This document shows positions 5,159-5,794 of a stretch of 5,794 nt of DNA, one piece after another (the stretch's first letter is position 1; every line of letters begins with the position of its first letter). The notes under the pieces were generated by a model. It made no database searches, was not told where the DNA came from, and saw only the letters and a list, made by a program, of their open reading frames with translations. The position numbers were made by a program, and so were the translations under genes. The stretch comes from Caldifarciminota bacterium (GTDB lineage Bacteria; Hydrothermota; Hydrothermia; UBA1063; CAJXJZ01): NCBI GenBank assembly GCA_027033555.1, contig JALVLE010000057.1, forward strand, positions 1-5,794. The letters run 5' to 3'.

Positions 5159-5794
5159 AATACTCTGCTTTCTTATACAAATACAGGTCAATAAGGAATA
5201 AAAGTACTGACACAAAAAACGGGTATACAAACAGAAATCTTCCCTTGCGAACTATGTGGTCACCTGCAGTGATAATATGAAAGACAAAGGGATCTGGCAA
5301 CATTTTTTTAACCTTCGCATACAGGAAAAAGTACAGAATAAGCAGCAATATTCCAGCAAAAAATGCCACAGTGTTTCTTTTAATATAAAGGCATCGCGAC
5401 AATAAATAGAGGGTGTATCCAAAAAGATACGAAAGAAAGAACAAAGGAAGCGGGATAAAGAAAGATGCAGGATAGGGTGTAAACTGCACGATTACCCCTT
5501 TTGTGTTAGAGAGGAGAGAAAACAGGACAAGCGGAATAGCATAAAGCAGAAATACTTCAAACAGCATAAAAAGAGAAAAACCAGCAGTAAACTCAAAAGG
5601 CGTAAAAGTTGAAGCAAGATAATGTATTATAGTGCCATTATCCCACTCCTTTTTGATAATAGCTATCCCTCTTATAAAAAACAACACAGGATAAATTACA
5701 AGAGGGATGAGAATAACAAATGGAATAATATTTTTAACAAGCTTGCCATGGAAAATAAACCGTGCAAAAACCGGTAAAATATACAGACCCCCCA
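5157..5794 (-). CDS. Multi-pass membrane protein, possible ABC-2 type permease (5' end outside window)
   Basis: The reading frame is open from the window edge to TAG at 5159-5157, giving 211 visible residues; a GTG at 5687 is in frame, but the sequence upstream of it is equally membrane-like, so it is not taken as the start. About five membrane segments are visible (roughly 21-40, 68-94, 110-131, 140-160 and 185-206 counted from the first full codon). Between the first two, KKEWDNGTIIHYLASTFTPFEF (48-69) resembles the cytoplasmic element E-x3-GT-x3-L-x-S-x2-P of ABC-2 permeases, whose partner would be an ATPase encoded upstream. That assignment is an inference from one loop; the protein could be another kind of integral membrane protein. 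It ends 10 nt before PspC, so it probably opens or continues the same operon. The codon at the very edge reads NTG and could even be the start. Confidence 0.85.
   Translation of the reverse strand, partial: GGLYILPVFARFIFHGKLVKNIIPFVILIPLVIYPVLFFIRGIAIIKKEWDNGTIIHYLASTFTPFEFTAGFSLFMLFEVFLLYAIPLVLFSLLSNTKGVIVQFTPYPASFFIPLPLFFLSYLFGYTLYLLSRCLYIKRNTVAFFAGILLLILYFFLYAKVKKMLPDPFVFHIITAGDHIVRKGRFLFVYPFFVSVLLFLIDLYLYKKAEY

Noticed and set aside
5147..5230. N-terminal extension of the PspC protein (28 extra residues)
   Set aside because: It would overlap the upstream membrane protein by more than 70 nt, has no SD, and the PspC family begins at the ATG at 5146, which has a strong SD.
5685..5687. GTG as start of the membrane protein
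   Set aside because: The frame stays open upstream to the window edge and encodes a further membrane segment, so the gene is partial rather than starting here.

Overview
The window is a compact piece of an AT-rich bacterial chromosome. Every gene I can support lies on the minus strand, so the text runs from high to low coordinates. Genes abut or overlap by 4 nt, almost every start has an AGGAGG Shine-Dalgarno (SD) sequence, and no gap is longer than about 80 bases. An outer-membrane beta-barrel protein, a lipoprotein and three other proteins with export signals point to a diderm bacterium. AGA/AGG arginine and ATA isoleucine codons are common where I translated by hand. The gene content (DUF5916 barrel, PspC, beta-ladder exported proteins, YbhB-type PEBP) resembles little-studied diderm lineages such as the WOR-3/Hydrothermota group, but that placement is a guess.

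Region 1 (5794 to 1413) is a tightly packed run of five cell-envelope genes: a multi-pass membrane protein cut by the window edge (possibly an ABC-2 type permease), a 68-residue PspC-domain protein, a 706-residue DUF5916 outer-membrane protein with an N-terminal CBM9/DOMON-like domain, a 267-residue exported protein built of repeated beta-ladder rungs, and a 197-residue lipoprotein of unknown function. Two junctions are ATGA overlaps and the other two gaps are 10 and 16 nt. Transcription presumably starts outside the window. PspC together with beta-ladder (toastrack/DUF4097-like) proteins is a theme known from envelope-stress loci; the DUF5916 barrel sitting between them is the less expected part.

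Region 2 (1412 to 845) holds a 55-nt gap with a short direct repeat, then a YbhB/YbcL-family PEBP protein with an N-terminal hydrophobic segment.

Region 3 (844 to 1) is translation machinery: a near-consensus sigma-70-type promoter drives rplT (ribosomal protein L20), followed after 2 nt by pheS (phenylalanyl-tRNA synthetase alpha), which runs off the window. The usual upstream partners infC and rpmI are absent, and the predicted leader is too short for a classical L20 autoregulatory structure. No RNA genes, mobile elements, CRISPR arrays or origins were seen.
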